54,916 nt of DNA from positions 1 through 54,916 of the forward strand of contig JAEEUR010000004.1 of NCBI GenBank assembly GCA_016290595.1. Direction: 5' to 3'. A model generated the notes under the pieces. That model searched no databases. It was given only the letters and a program-made list of their open reading frames with translations, and had not been told where the DNA came from. Shown piece by piece: positions 22,507-31,318 of the stretch (the first letter of the stretch is position 1; each line of letters opens with the position of its first letter). This DNA comes from Lachnospiraceae bacterium (lineage in GTDB: Bacteria; Bacillota; Clostridia; Lachnospirales; Lachnospiraceae). Made by a program: the position numbers and the translations under genes.

Positions 22507-23982
22507 TCAGCAGCCTTTCCCGGTGGATGATGTGCATAAGTCGGACGCAACCAGCGCATCCGCTACTAAATCCACGTTTCCGCAGCCTGTAGTTATCAAC
22601 ATTTCGCCGTTGACAGAATTTTTTAAAATAAATTTTACGATGTCATCGAAGGTGGGCAGGTAGTACGCTTCTACGCCTTTTTTCTTCAGCGCGTCCACCA
22701 GCTGGGAAGCGTGCATGCCCAGATCGTCCGTCTCGCGGGCCGGCATGATGTCCGAGATCACCACGCGGTCGTAGTGCGCCAGCACGTCCACGAACTCGTC
22801 GAAGCAGTCGCGCGTGCGGCTGTAGGTGTAGGGCTGGAAGATGCAGGTCAGGCGGTAGGGATAGCGGTGCGCCACTTCCCAGGTCGCGAGGATCTCCTCC
22901 GGATGGTGGCCGAAGTCGTCGAAAACCGGGATATCCTCCCGCAGGATGCCGCGCTTTTCGAAGCGGCGGCGTACGCCCTTGAAGTTCTCCAGGCCCTTCT
23001 TTACCGCCTCAAAGGGGATGCCGTCCTCCAGCGCTGCCGCGCCGGCGGCCAGGGCGTTGGTCACGTTGTGCTCGCCCGGCACGTCCAGCTCGATACGTCC
23101 CAGGCATTCATCGCCCCTGTAAAAGTCAAAGCGCCCCAGGCCCAGCTTCGTCTCCGTAATGTTCCGTGCGCTGTAATCCGAGCTTTCCTTCTTCCCAACC
23201 GTGATGACGCGGCAGGGCAGGCCGGCAAAAAGCGTTTCCAGATCCTCTATCGCATCTTCCACTATCAGGATGCCGCCCGGCGCCACGTTTTCCGCAAAGC
23301 GGCGGAAGGACGCTCTGAGATTCTCCATGGTGTGGAAGAATTCCATGTGATCCGGCCGGATATTCAGGATGATCCCGACCCGCGGGTACATGTGGTGGTA
23401 GCTGTTCGAATACTCGCAGGCTTCCGCCACGAAATACTCGCTGTGGCCCACGCGGAGGTTCCCGCCGATGCTCTCCTGCATGCCGCCGATGGAAACCGTG
23501 GGATCCGCGCCGGCCGCGACCAGGATCTCCGTCACCATGCCGGTGGTCGTGGTCTTGCCGTGCGTGCCGGAGATGCCGTAGGAGTCCGGATACTGGGCCA
23601 TGAACTGCCCCAGAAGCTCCGCGCGGTTTAAGATCGGGATGCCGCGTCTGGCGGCTTCCACGTACTCCGGATTGTCCGGATGCACGGCCGCCGTGTTCAC
23701 GCAGAAGTCGATATCGTCCGTGATGTTCTGCGGTCCCTGGCCGATCATGATCTTTACGCCGTGTTCGCGCAGCCGCAGGGTATTCTTCCCTTCGGATTTG
23801 TCCGAACCGCTGACTGCAAAGCCTTTTTCCTGTAAAAACTGCGCCAGCGAGCTCATGCTGATGCCGCCGATGCCCATGAAATGCACCCGGCAGGGTTTAT
23901 TGAAATCGACGTGAAATCCTTTCGAATAGTCCCGGTCCGTGGCGATCGCGTTGCCCGCCAGAAAATCTTTTGCCTGATCCAT
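22507..23982 (-). CDS. murC: UDP-N-acetylmuramate--L-alanine ligase
   Basis: A 491-residue cytosolic ligase adding L-alanine to UDP-N-acetylmuramate with ATP, the first peptide step of peptidoglycan synthesis. The N-terminal UDP-binding Rossmann motif is FMGIGGISMSSLA (about 35-47). The ATP loop is GISGTHGKTTTTG (about 135-147), and EACEYSNSYHH is the substrate region. The C-terminal domain carries FDDFGHHPEEI where YDDYAHHPTEI is usual, and TTGCGNVDLVADAL. The extra N-terminal 28 residues (LAGNAIATDRDYSKGFHVDF) are found in some clostridial MurC proteins. It is a single gene with its own promoter. Confidence 0.95.
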   Translation of the reverse strand: MDQAKDFLAGNAIATDRDYSKGFHVDFNKPCRVHFMGIGGISMSSLAQFLQEKGFAVSGSDKSEGKNTLRLREHGVKIMIGQGPQNITDDIDFCVNTAAVHPDNPEYVEAARRGIPILNRAELLGQFMAQYPDSYGISGTHGKTTTTGMVTEILVAAGADPTVSIGGMQESIGGNLRVGHSEYFVAEACEYSNSYHHMYPRVGIILNIRPDHMEFFHTMENLRASFRRFAENVAPGGILIVEDAIEDLETLFAGLPCRVITVGKKESSDYSARNITETKLGLGRFDFYRGDECLGRIELDVPGEHNVTNALAAGAAALEDGIPFEAVKKGLENFKGVRRRFEKRGILREDIPVFDDFGHHPEEILATWEVAHRYPYRLTCIFQPYTYSRTRDCFDEFVDVLAHYDRVVISDIMPARETDDLGMHASQLVDALKKKGVEAYYLPTFDDIVKFILKNSVNGEMLITTGCGNVDLVADALVASDLCTSSTGKGC

Positions 23983-24038
23983 CGTTCTCCATCCGTCACT
24001 CGTAATATCAGTAATGAAACGTCCCTCCGGACGGCCTC

Positions 24039-24067
24039 ATTATAGCGCGGAAAGATGGAAAGCGCAA
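24039..24067 (-). promoter_or_regulatory. murC promoter
   Basis: Minus-strand -35 TTGCGC (24062-24067), 17-base spacer and consensus -10 TATAAT (24039-24044). The leader is about 50 bases. Confidence 0.7.
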
Positions 24068-24095
24068 GAAAAACGACACAGGAATCGCGCTTTCC

Positions 24096-25700
24096 TCATT
24101 CGATGACGTGCTTCTCCACGGCCGTAAAGACAAGCGCCTCTTCGAGGCTGCCCACGGGCGGCACGTGCATGTAGATCGCCGTCCCATCCACCGCAAAAAC
24201 AAGGGAATAGCCCAAAAACAGGGAACTTTCACCGCGCTGTTCCCAATCCTCCCTGTAATAAACCGTCTTCCCGTCATACCGGATCTCCTGACAGCCGCTC
24301 CGGAGTGTTCCTATCGTTCCGTCCGGCCGGGAGTACAGGTACTGGGTACAGGAAAGCGTCTGCAGCATTTCCCTGGCATAGGAAGTGGCCGTATCCGGCA
24401 CACTGATCCCGCCGAGGACCTGATAAGCCGTCGAAAAATAAACATCTTTCCTCTTCGAAATATGGACCAGCCGGTACTGTTCCTCCGGGACTTTGGGAAG
24501 ATAGCAGAAGGTCATACCGTTCTCCCGTCCTCTTTCATACGCTTCAAAGGCTTCCAGTGTATCAAAAGCCTTCAGATTGCCGGCATCCATGACAGGGTCG
24601 TACTCTATTTCGGTTTCCGGCCATATGCCGTTCGGTGCGGAGACGGCGAAAGTCAGATCATCCCCCCAGCGCCGCAAACATACGGTATATTCCGCGCCTT
24701 CTGCAACAGAGCCCTGCGGAACGTAGATCCGGATCGTTTCCGAAGCATTCCCGCCTTTCAGCCACGCAAGGACTTCCGCTTCTATCTTTTCCGAGTTTAT
24801 CTCCTGTCCCGTAATAGTGCCCCAGACATAATCCCGGCTGATTGCTGCGACTTTGATCTTTGCTATATAAGGCGACTGCTCCCGGACGGAGGCTTCATCC
24901 CCGGCATGGATGTAATCTCCCGTGACAGAATCGACCGGCCGTTCCTTCGCATACGCCTCCTTCAATTCATACTCTTCAAGAATGGCCGGAAGCGCTGCCA
25001 GCACGGAGGAAAAAGGGCTTGTCCTGTCTATATCATCGATAAATCGGGCTTCTATACCGTCCCCGTCAGGCGTAATGCACGAATTGACGGAGCAGAAGAT
25101 CCGGTCCAGAAACACGTTCGCCGATAAAACTCCGAAGCAGATATACTCCCGGCCGGCCGCCACCGGATAGTTTCCGTAAGACATATACACGCAGATTTCT
25201 TCTGGAAGGCTGCCCCGGAAGCTCTGGATGACCCGAAAGACCGAGAAGCCGTACGCGTCCGTTTCGCTGAGACAGACGCCGTGGAAAATGCAGGGGATCA
25301 TTTCCGCCAAAGATATCAGATCATAGGAGCTGAAGTCTATGACAGCTGTCCGGGATGCCGCCGACGGCCCAGCGTCCGTTCCTGTCTGTTCGGCTCCTTC
25401 TGACGCTTCCGTGTTTTCCGGACTCTCCGTCATCGTTTCCGCTTTATCCTCCGTGCCGGCCGCTGCCGTTTCCGAAGAAAAAGTCGGGCCCTCCTGCGGC
25501 AGCGTCAGATCCACCGCAGATTCTGTTGTTTCCTCCGCCGGGATGCGGTCGAAAAGCTTCGGCGCGTTCAGGCCCAGCAGCACGGCCAGGACCAGGCCGG
25601 CGGCCAGCGCAGCCCAGCGGCCGGCCCGGGACCAGCGGGTCTTCCGGATTTCCGCCTTGCGCTCTGCCACCTCTAAAAACGCTTCAAAACGCTGGTTCAT
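24096..25700 (-). CDS. Anti-sigma-like single-pass membrane protein with duplicated surface domain
   Basis: A 534-residue protein. Residues 1-30 are charged and cytosolic (MNQRFEAFLEVAERKAEIRK). One helix (about 28-44, WAALAAGLVLAVLLGLN) follows. The rest is extracytoplasmic: a Glu/Thr/Ser-rich linker, then two similar beta-rich domains. Both show the pattern 'GTxxG ... VxxxxKG ... IxVxxxxG ... GxxYxxxL' (about 120-220 and 265-370). The membrane-proximal layout resembles Firmicutes anti-sigma/sensor proteins, but no sigma-factor gene adjoins it. The ATG at 25700 has AAAGGA upstream and overlaps the stop of a 17-codon frame. The second domain resembles the lipoprotein at 51445-52143. Function unknown. 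Confidence 0.7.
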   Translation of the reverse strand: MNQRFEAFLEVAERKAEIRKTRWSRAGRWAALAAGLVLAVLLGLNAPKLFDRIPAEETTESAVDLTLPQEGPTFSSETAAAGTEDKAETMTESPENTEASEGAEQTGTDAGPSAASRTAVIDFSSYDLISLAEMIPCIFHGVCLSETDAYGFSVFRVIQSFRGSLPEEICVYMSYGNYPVAAGREYICFGVLSANVFLDRIFCSVNSCITPDGDGIEARFIDDIDRTSPFSSVLAALPAILEEYELKEAYAKERPVDSVTGDYIHAGDEASVREQSPYIAKIKVAAISRDYVWGTITGQEINSEKIEAEVLAWLKGGNASETIRIYVPQGSVAEGAEYTVCLRRWGDDLTFAVSAPNGIWPETEIEYDPVMDAGNLKAFDTLEAFEAYERGRENGMTFCYLPKVPEEQYRLVHISKRKDVYFSTAYQVLGGISVPDTATSYAREMLQTLSCTQYLYSRPDGTIGTLRSGCQEIRYDGKTVYYREDWEQRGESSLFLGYSLVFAVDGTAIYMHVPPVGSLEEALVFTAVEKHVIE

Positions 25701-25750
25701 TTTTCCTTTTCCCATCTCTGCCGGATGCCGGCAGCAACAATTTTTTTCAT
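25697..25750 (-). CDS. Possible 17-codon upstream ORF coupled to the anti-sigma-like gene
   Basis: Encodes MKKIVAAGIRQRWEKEK. Its TGA overlaps the ATG of the downstream gene (ATGA), as is usual for sigma/anti-sigma pairs. A purine-rich AAAGGCGAA precedes the ATG, and the promoter lies just upstream. It may be a leader peptide or the leftover 3' end of a lost sigma factor. Evidence is position only. Confidence 0.25.
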   Translation of the reverse strand: MKKIVAAGIRQRWEKEK

Positions 25751-25760
25751 TTCGCCTTTA

Positions 25761-25789
25761 ATTAAAGCATTAATCCTCCGATGTTTCAA
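25761..25789 (-). promoter_or_regulatory. Promoter of the anti-sigma-like gene
   Basis: Minus-strand -35 TTGAAA (25784-25789), 17-base spacer and extended -10 TGC TTTAAT (25761-25769). The -10 lies within a 12-bp perfect palindrome, CTTTAATTAAAG, which could be an operator. Confidence 0.6.
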
Positions 25790-25891
25790 GCCGAATGAAA
25801 GTTTTTTCTTTCACTCCGGCAAGAAAAAAGCAGTTTGCCCGAAGGAGGGACGTATGATACACTTGAAAACGTAAAAGAAAGGAGACTGCCC

Positions 25892-27556
25892 ATGGAACCC
25901 TGGAAAGGAAATCATGATCCGGACAATCCGCAGGAAGCCTATTTCGTTGGCCTCATGAACTCCTGCGGCTACCGCACGGAAGATTTAAGGAAGCCGATCA
26001 TCGGCATCGCGAACTCGTACACCGACGTCAATCCCGGCCACCGGGCCTTTAAGCAGCTGGTCGAATACGTCAAGGAAGGCATCTGGGCCGCGGGCGGCGT
26101 GCCGGCGGAATTCGACGTTCCCGCCCCCTGCGACGGCATGGCCCAGGGCGACGGCATGCACACCATCCTGCCGCAGCGCGACCTCATCGCCGCCTCCATC
26201 GAGGCGATGGCCCGCGCGCACGGCTTCGACGGCATGGTTTTCCTCTGCAGCTGCGACAAGATCGTTCCCGGCATGCTGATGGGCGCCGCCGCGTTAAACA
26301 AGCCGTCCCTCTTCCTGACCGCCGGCAGCATGGTCCCCTATGAGGCACCGGAAGGCACTTACGTTACGCCGGACCTTAAGGAATCCATCGGCGCGCGGAA
26401 CGTCGATAAGATCGACGAGGAGACCTTTACGCGCTTTAAAGAAAACATCTGCTTCTCCTGCGGCACCTGTTCCATGTACGGCACGGCCAATACTATGGGC
26501 GTCTTTGCGGAAGCCATCGGGATCTGCCCCATCGACTCGACCACCATGCTTTTCTGCTCCGGCGCGAAGTACCGGATGGCCCGCCAGGTCGGCGAGCGGA
26601 TCGTCGCTCTGACGAAGGAGGGCGTCCGCTTCCGCGATATCGTGACGGAGGACAGCCTGGTGAACGGCCTGCGGCACGTCGCCGCGACCGGCGGCTCCAC
26701 CAACGCCCAGCTGCACATCTGCGCGCTGGCGAAAGTGATGGGGATCCCGCTCGATCTGGGCCGCTTCGACGAGATCCAGCGAGAGGTACCCTGCGTGGCG
26801 AAGTTCAAGCCCAGCAGCAAATACAGTATCTACGATTATTATAAGGCCGGCGGCGTCGGCGCCACGCTGAAGGCCATTCAGAAATATCTGAATATGGACT
26901 GCCGGCTCGCTATGGGCGGCACGATGGGCGAATTTTTAGCCGCCTTCAACCGCCCCGTGGATCCGGAGATCATCCACTCCTGCGACGATCCGCTCTACCC
27001 GGACGGCTGCTATGCCGTTCTCTACGGGAATCTGGCGCCCGGCGGCTGCCTGGTCAAAAAGAGCGGCGTGGTCCCGGAGATGTTCCGCCACCGCGGGCCG
27101 GCCGTCTGCTTCGACTCGGAGGACGACCTGCGCCGGGCCATGGCGAATAAGGAGATCCGGCCCGGCTGCGTGCTGGTCATCCGCTACGAAGGACCGAAGG
27201 GCGGGCCCGGCATGCGCGAAATGTCCATCCCGGCTGCGATGCTGGTCGGCATGGGCCTGCACACCTCCGTCGCGATGATCACCGACGGCCGTTACTCCGG
27301 CGCCACCCGCGGGCCATGCATCGGGCACGTGACCCCCGAAGCCTGGGACGGCGGTCCCATCGCAGCGGTAAAGAATGGGGATATGATCGAGATCGACATC
27401 GATGCACACAGCATCAACCTTGAAGAAAGCGGCGAGGAGATCTGCCGCCGTCTGGCAGAAGTCAAACGGCCGGAAAACCACCCCGCCACGGGCTTTATGA
27501 AGGCTTACCGCGAGATCGTCGGCGGCGTCAACGAAGGCTGCACCTGGCTGTATTAG
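25892..27556 (+). CDS. IlvD/Edd-family dehydratase (dihydroxy-acid dehydratase-like)
   Basis: A 554-residue iron-sulfur dehydratase. Cluster and metal motifs are [14 protein letters not shown] (about 119-132) and [17 protein letters not shown] (about 186-202). Family blocks [32 protein letters not shown] and [18 protein letters not shown] are intact. The ATG at 25892 is preferred for its AAGGAG site; an in-frame TTG at 25835 would add 19 unconserved residues. True IlvD makes branched-chain 2-oxo acids, and related members dehydrate sugar acids. There are no ilv genes nearby and the text differs from classical IlvD in places ([18 protein letters not shown]), so the substrate is uncertain. Confidence 0.9.
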   Translation: MEPWKGNHDPDNPQEAYFVGLMNSCGYRTEDLRKPIIGIANSYTDVNPGHRAFKQLVEYVKEGIWAAGGVPAEFDVPAPCDGMAQGDGMHTILPQRDLIAASIEAMARAHGFDGMVFLCSCDKIVPGMLMGAAALNKPSLFLTAGSMVPYEAPEGTYVTPDLKESIGARNVDKIDEETFTRFKENICFSCGTCSMYGTANTMGVFAEAIGICPIDSTTMLFCSGAKYRMARQVGERIVALTKEGVRFRDIVTEDSLVNGLRHVAATGGSTNAQLHICALAKVMGIPLDLGRFDEIQREVPCVAKFKPSSKYSIYDYYKAGGVGATLKAIQKYLNMDCRLAMGGTMGEFLAAFNRPVDPEIIHSCDDPLYPDGCYAVLYGNLAPGGCLVKKSGVVPEMFRHRGPAVCFDSEDDLRRAMANKEIRPGCVLVIRYEGPKGGPGMREMSIPAAMLVGMGLHTSVAMITDGRYSGATRGPCIGHVTPEAWDGGPIAAVKNGDMIEIDIDAHSINLEESGEEICRRLAEVKRPENHPATGFMKAYREIVGGVNEGCTWLY

Positions 27557-27623
27557 AAAGGATAACCGGCCTGCGGCGCAGCGGCGGCAGGCTTCCCTTT
27601 TCCTCCGGTGCGGCGCAAACAGC

Positions 27624-28088
27624 TTACGGATCCAGCACCAACTTCAGCACGATCTCGTCGTTGTTCATCCCGCCGGTCTCCTGAAAGCCGAATTTGTGAT
27701 ACAGGTGCAGTCCGGCTTCGTTTTCCGCTTTTGTGGAAAGCAGGATCATGTCCGCGCCGTTTTCCCGGAAATACCGGATGATCTCGGCCATGGCCGCCTG
27801 TCCGTAGCCCTTGCCCTGCTCGTTCTGATCGATCATAAAACGCCAGAGCCAGTAACGGCTGTCCGGGTCTTCATATTCCTCGTCGAAGGCAAACATGGGA
27901 AAGCCGACAGGCCGTTCGTCCGCATAGACCGCAAACGGACGCGCCACGCCCGGAAGCTCTTCATCCGTTTCCTCCGCCTGTTCCAGCGAGCGCTGGTTAT
28001 TGGCTATGAAGGGCTGGTCCTTCCGTACGGAAAGCTTCACGACAGCCTCCCGGTTCGTTTCATCGATCGGTCTTAATGTGATCTTCAT
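27624..28088 (-). CDS. GNAT-family N-acetyltransferase
   Basis: A 154-residue acetyltransferase. Acetyl-CoA motif A is DQNEQGKGYGQAAMAEII (about 87-104), followed by STKAENEAGLHLYHKFGFQETG (motif B). The N-terminus is LRPIDETNREAVVKLSVRKDQ, as in spermidine/diamine acetyltransferase-like members. It converges on the dehydratase. An acetyl acceptor such as a polyamine is possible but not shown. Confidence 0.88.
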   Translation of the reverse strand: MKITLRPIDETNREAVVKLSVRKDQPFIANNQRSLEQAEETDEELPGVARPFAVYADERPVGFPMFAFDEEYEDPDSRYWLWRFMIDQNEQGKGYGQAAMAEIIRYFRENGADMILLSTKAENEAGLHLYHKFGFQETGGMNNDEIVLKLVLDP

Positions 28089-28200
28089 CCGTTTTTTCCT
28101 TTCCCTGATCTGCGGGCAGCCTCTGCTTTGCCAGATCTGCCGGATGCTTTTCCCGGCTTTTTAAAATGAAATGAGACGGATTTCCGCATCATTCCGCACC

Positions 28201-28232
28201 GCTTCCGATGTGCTTTGCGTCATATCGGAAGC
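28201..28232. repeat. 9-bp inverted repeat upstream of the GNAT gene
   Basis: GCTTCCGAT (28201-28209) and ATCGGAAGC (28224-28232) form a perfect dyad with a 14-base gap in a 275-base non-coding stretch between divergent genes. It could be an operator, or a transcript end for the plus strand, although no T-run follows. Confidence 0.4.
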
Positions 28233-28313
28233 AGTCTTCCTGTTTGGGATTATACAAGATCGTTCCCCTGCCTGCAAGTGTGGGCCGGAAAAGGCAGGAA
28301 CGAAGAATTAAGC

Positions 28314-28342
28314 GGGACAAATCCCGGAAAATCTGCTATGAT
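28314..28342 (+). promoter_or_regulatory. Promoter of the RNA methyltransferase gene
   Basis: -35 GGGACA (28314-28319), 17-base spacer and extended -10 TGC TATGAT (28334-28342), 21 bases before the ATG. Confidence 0.6.
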
Positions 28343-28363
28343 AGGGCGTGTGAGGTGAAGACA

Positions 28364-29248
28364 ATGCTGACAGCAAACGGATGGACCGAATACGAAGTGC
28401 TGGACGCCGGCGGCGGCGAAAAGCTGGAGCGCTGGGGAAAATATACCCTGATCCGCCCGGATCCGCAGGTGATCTGGGAGCGGGACGGGAACCTGCCCGG
28501 CTGGAAAAGGCCGAACGCCCACTATCACCGCTCCTCCAAAGGCGGCGGCGAGTGGGAATTCTTCGATCTGCCCGACGAGTGGGAGCTTTCCTACGTTCCG
28601 CTGGACCTGCACTTTCACTTAAAGCCTTTCAAGTTCAAGCACACCGGCCTCTTCCCGGAGCAGGCCGTCAACTGGGAATGGTTCTCGAAAAAGATCCGCG
28701 AGGCTGGCCGGCCGGTCCGGGTCCTGAACCTCTTCGCCTATACCGGCGGCGCGACCCTGGCGGCTGCGCGGGCGGGAGCCTCCGTCACGCACGTGGACGC
28801 CTCCAAGGGCATGGTCGGCTGGGCTAAGGAAAACGCCGTCCTCTCCGGTCTGGGCGAGGCGCCGGTCCGCTATATCGTGGACGACTGTTTGAAATTCGTG
28901 GAGCGGGAAAAAAGGCGCGGCAAAGCATATGACGCGGTGATCATGGATCCGCCCTCCTACGGACGCGGCCCGAATGGGGAGCTCTGGAAGCTGGAGGAAA
29001 CCATCCATCCGCTGATCCGGGCCTGCACTGGCATCTTAAACGAAGATCCGCTCTTCTTCCTAATCAACGCCTACACCACCGGCCTGCAGCCGGGGGTTTT
29101 AAGCTATTTTCTAAAGACCGAACTGGAAGCAAAGCACGGCGGCAGAGTTACCGCCGACGAGGTCGGCCTGCCGATCTCGGGCACGAAAAAAGCCCGGGAC
29201 TTAGGGCTCGTTCTGCCCTGCGGCGCCGCCGGGAGATGGGAAAAGTAA
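28364..29248 (+). CDS. Class I SAM-dependent rRNA methyltransferase (RlmI-like)
   Basis: A 294-residue methyltransferase. SAM-binding motif I is VLNLFAYTGGATLAAARAG (about 123-141), and the acidic motif II is VTHVDASKG. The catalytic loop VIMDPPSYGRGP (about 194) is the DPPS/Y type of N6-adenine or m5C RNA methyltransferases. The C-terminal part matches the RlmI/RlmK group (PF10672), which methylates 23S rRNA or related RNA. It lacks the PUA domain of RlmI and so is shorter. The start at 28364 has GAGGTG upstream. The target base is not determined. Confidence 0.88.
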   Translation: MLTANGWTEYEVLDAGGGEKLERWGKYTLIRPDPQVIWERDGNLPGWKRPNAHYHRSSKGGGEWEFFDLPDEWELSYVPLDLHFHLKPFKFKHTGLFPEQAVNWEWFSKKIREAGRPVRVLNLFAYTGGATLAAARAGASVTHVDASKGMVGWAKENAVLSGLGEAPVRYIVDDCLKFVEREKRRGKAYDAVIMDPPSYGRGPNGELWKLEETIHPLIRACTGILNEDPLFFLINAYTTGLQPGVLSYFLKTELEAKHGGRVTADEVGLPISGTKKARDLGLVLPCGAAGRWEK

Positions 29249-29298
29249 AAAGCAGATCCGGCTCTCAAAAGGAAAGATCCGGGCAAAACGTGCCTGAA

Positions 29299-29344
29299 AA
29301 AGGGCCTGTGAAAAAATGAGCGAATCATTTTTCACAAGCCCTTT
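29299..29344. terminator. Bidirectional terminator
   Basis: AAAGGGC (29299-29305) pairs with GCCCTTT (29338-29344), and the stem extends inward (TGTGAAAAAATGA with TCATTTTTCACA). It lies between the convergent methyltransferase and hydrolase genes. Confidence 0.85.
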
Positions 29345-29356
29345 GTTTATTATCTG

Positions 29357-31255
29357 CTATACCGTCGCGATGATCACGTGACAAATGCCGAAGAGCAAGG
29401 CAAGCAGTGCGGACAGGACGCCGCCCGCCCAGACCGAGCCGGTCTTTTTGTACATCACCCGGTTGATGACGGCGCATACCGGCGTGATGATGACGGCGGA
29501 CAAGAGCTCCAGCGTCGAGAAGTTCGTCGAGAGGTCCTTCCAGCCGCTGTTTTCGATCGTCAGATGCCCTGTCGCGTACAGGCCGGTATACTGGACCGCC
29601 AGCAGAATGATGATCGCCAGGCTCGACCCCAGGATGATCAGCAGGTAGTTGACCCACTCCTTCGCGTTGTTCACGCGGGTGACCGAGTTGAAAACCACGG
29701 CGTTCACCAGATGCGCCAGCAGCCAGAACGGCAGGTATTTTAAGAAGCTGATCCAGTGAACGTGGTTCATCGGGGTAATGTCAAACTGCATGAAGGACAC
29801 GAAGGTCCCCGTTAGATCATAGAACAGGCAAAGCACCAGGTACGCAATGCCGAAAGTCGTCAGCGCCAGCAGGACCGCCTTCCCGATCTGTCTGCCGGGG
29901 ATGTTGAAGCCCAGGTTATCCAGGGTGGCGCCTCTCTTTTTCCCGATGAGGAAGTAGACCAGCACGACCACCAGGATCAGGATCGCGGAGGTGATCAGGT
30001 TCATGACGACCGTCGGATTCAGGCCAGGTGCCGAAAAATACGGTCCGTGCGGCAACAGCTGCCAGGTCTTGTATATGCCCGGCCAGCCGCTGACCTTAAA
30101 GTATAAAAGGAGCATCGGCAGCTGCAGGCACAGGAACAGAAGCGCGAAGATCCCGCCCTCCTTCCCGTTATGGATCTCGTTCATGCTGGCTGGCTGCGGG
30201 CGCCTTATACTCGCGAAGAAGCGGGTATCCGCCAGCGACAGCGCCAGGGAGATCACGAAGAGGAAGAAACCGGCAAAGCCGAAGAACAGGAAGATCTGCC
30301 GCAGGGACCATATCTGGTCGTCCCGTTCCAGCGTTGCTTCGCCGCCCCGCAGCGTGATGTCCATGAATTCGATCATGTCCCCGATTGGCTTATTGTTATA
30401 GGCCGCCAGGATATGGATGTTCGGATAGGTGAACGCCGCGCGCAACTTGCCGATGCCCGCGATGGCCAGGGCCGCGTTCCGCTCCAGGGGCGTCTTGTTG
30501 CCGTACATGAAATAGATATCCATGTCCAGATCCCGGACGCCGGCGCCGGTCACGAACTGCGGCGAATGGGTATAGTTGTAATTGTCCAGATCCGTGTTCC
30601 AGACGGTCTTGCCGAACTCGTCTTTGGCCCCGAAGATCACGGCGGCGTTGACCGGATAGGCGTTCAGGGCGTAGCCGTACGTGCCGTTCGGTAGCTTTTC
30701 GATCGGGTTGAAGGAGAAGGAAGCAATGACCAGCGAGCGCGGGACGGTGACGGACGGGTCGGTATCGTGCGCCTTCCAGGCGGTCGCCGCCGCGTTCTGG
30801 TTCCACATGTTGCCGCGGGAGTGGCCGATCATGCCGATGCGGTTTCTGTCCACCTGCGGCAGAGAGCCCAAGTACTGCAGCACCGCGTAGGCGCCGTTGT
30901 CCCATTCCGGATAGACGGACGGGTCGTTCACGTCGGAATATCCCATGGCGTAGGCGTCAAAGGCGATCACGATATAGCCGCGGCGGGCGAATTCCAGCGC
31001 GATCCCTGTCATGCTGCTGTAGTGGTTGGAATAGCCGTGCGCCATCACGACGGCCGGTTTCCTGTTTTCCGAAGAAGCCTCCTTCGGCATCCACAGCTTC
31101 GCATAAACGGACAGGTTCTGTTCGCTCATGATCCTGACTTCGCTGACCTTCACCTTCCCCCAGTCGGAGCTGACGCAGGCGGCCAGGATACTGGAGATCA
31201 GGACGACGACCAGGGAAACGACAGCGATGATGCGGGGTTTTTTGCTTGCTTTCAT
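29357..31255 (-). CDS. Alpha/beta-hydrolase fused to a multi-pass membrane domain
   Basis: A 632-residue fusion. A signal-anchor helix (about 10-28, IIAVVSLVVVLISSILAAC) is followed by an alpha/beta-hydrolase domain (about 65-310) with VVMAHGYSNHY and nucleophile motif IGHSRGNMW (Ser about 145). About eight hydrophobic helices (about 325-630) make up the second half. The Cys near residue 27 in LAAC could be a lipobox, but anchoring by helices is enough. The hydrolase domain would face outside. It lies 25 bases past a strong hairpin after a lipoprotein gene. Substrate unknown; the fusion is uncommon. Confidence 0.85.
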   Translation of the reverse strand: MKASKKPRIIAVVSLVVVLISSILAACVSSDWGKVKVSEVRIMSEQNLSVYAKLWMPKEASSENRKPAVVMAHGYSNHYSSMTGIALEFARRGYIVIAFDAYAMGYSDVNDPSVYPEWDNGAYAVLQYLGSLPQVDRNRIGMIGHSRGNMWNQNAAATAWKAHDTDPSVTVPRSLVIASFSFNPIEKLPNGTYGYALNAYPVNAAVIFGAKDEFGKTVWNTDLDNYNYTHSPQFVTGAGVRDLDMDIYFMYGNKTPLERNAALAIAGIGKLRAAFTYPNIHILAAYNNKPIGDMIEFMDITLRGGEATLERDDQIWSLRQIFLFFGFAGFFLFVISLALSLADTRFFASIRRPQPASMNEIHNGKEGGIFALLFLCLQLPMLLLYFKVSGWPGIYKTWQLLPHGPYFSAPGLNPTVVMNLITSAILILVVVLVYFLIGKKRGATLDNLGFNIPGRQIGKAVLLALTTFGIAYLVLCLFYDLTGTFVSFMQFDITPMNHVHWISFLKYLPFWLLAHLVNAVVFNSVTRVNNAKEWVNYLLIILGSSLAIIILLAVQYTGLYATGHLTIENSGWKDLSTNFSTLELLSAVIITPVCAVINRVMYKKTGSVWAGGVLSALLALLFGICHVIIATV

Positions 31256-31279
31256 AACACTACCCTCTCACAGGATAAA

Positions 31280-31308
31280 GGGAGCGCTCCGGACCCCGGA
31301 GCGCTCCC
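31280..31308 (-). terminator. Strong 13-bp hairpin between lipoprotein and hydrolase-fusion genes
   Basis: GGGAGCGCTCCGG (31280-31292) pairs perfectly with CCGGAGCGCTCCC (31296-31308) across a 3-base loop, with a weak CTTTATC tail on the minus strand. It sits 10 bases after the lipoprotein stop and 24 bases before the hydrolase start. It is probably a partial terminator or an mRNA processing stop that lowers expression of the hydrolase gene. Confidence 0.65.
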
Positions 31309-31318
31309 GGAACGGATC

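Noticed and set aside
25854-25874. Six-codon frame (MIHLKT) with GGAGG before the dehydratase gene
   Set aside because: Too short to judge; it overlaps a possible -10 and shows no regulatory codons.
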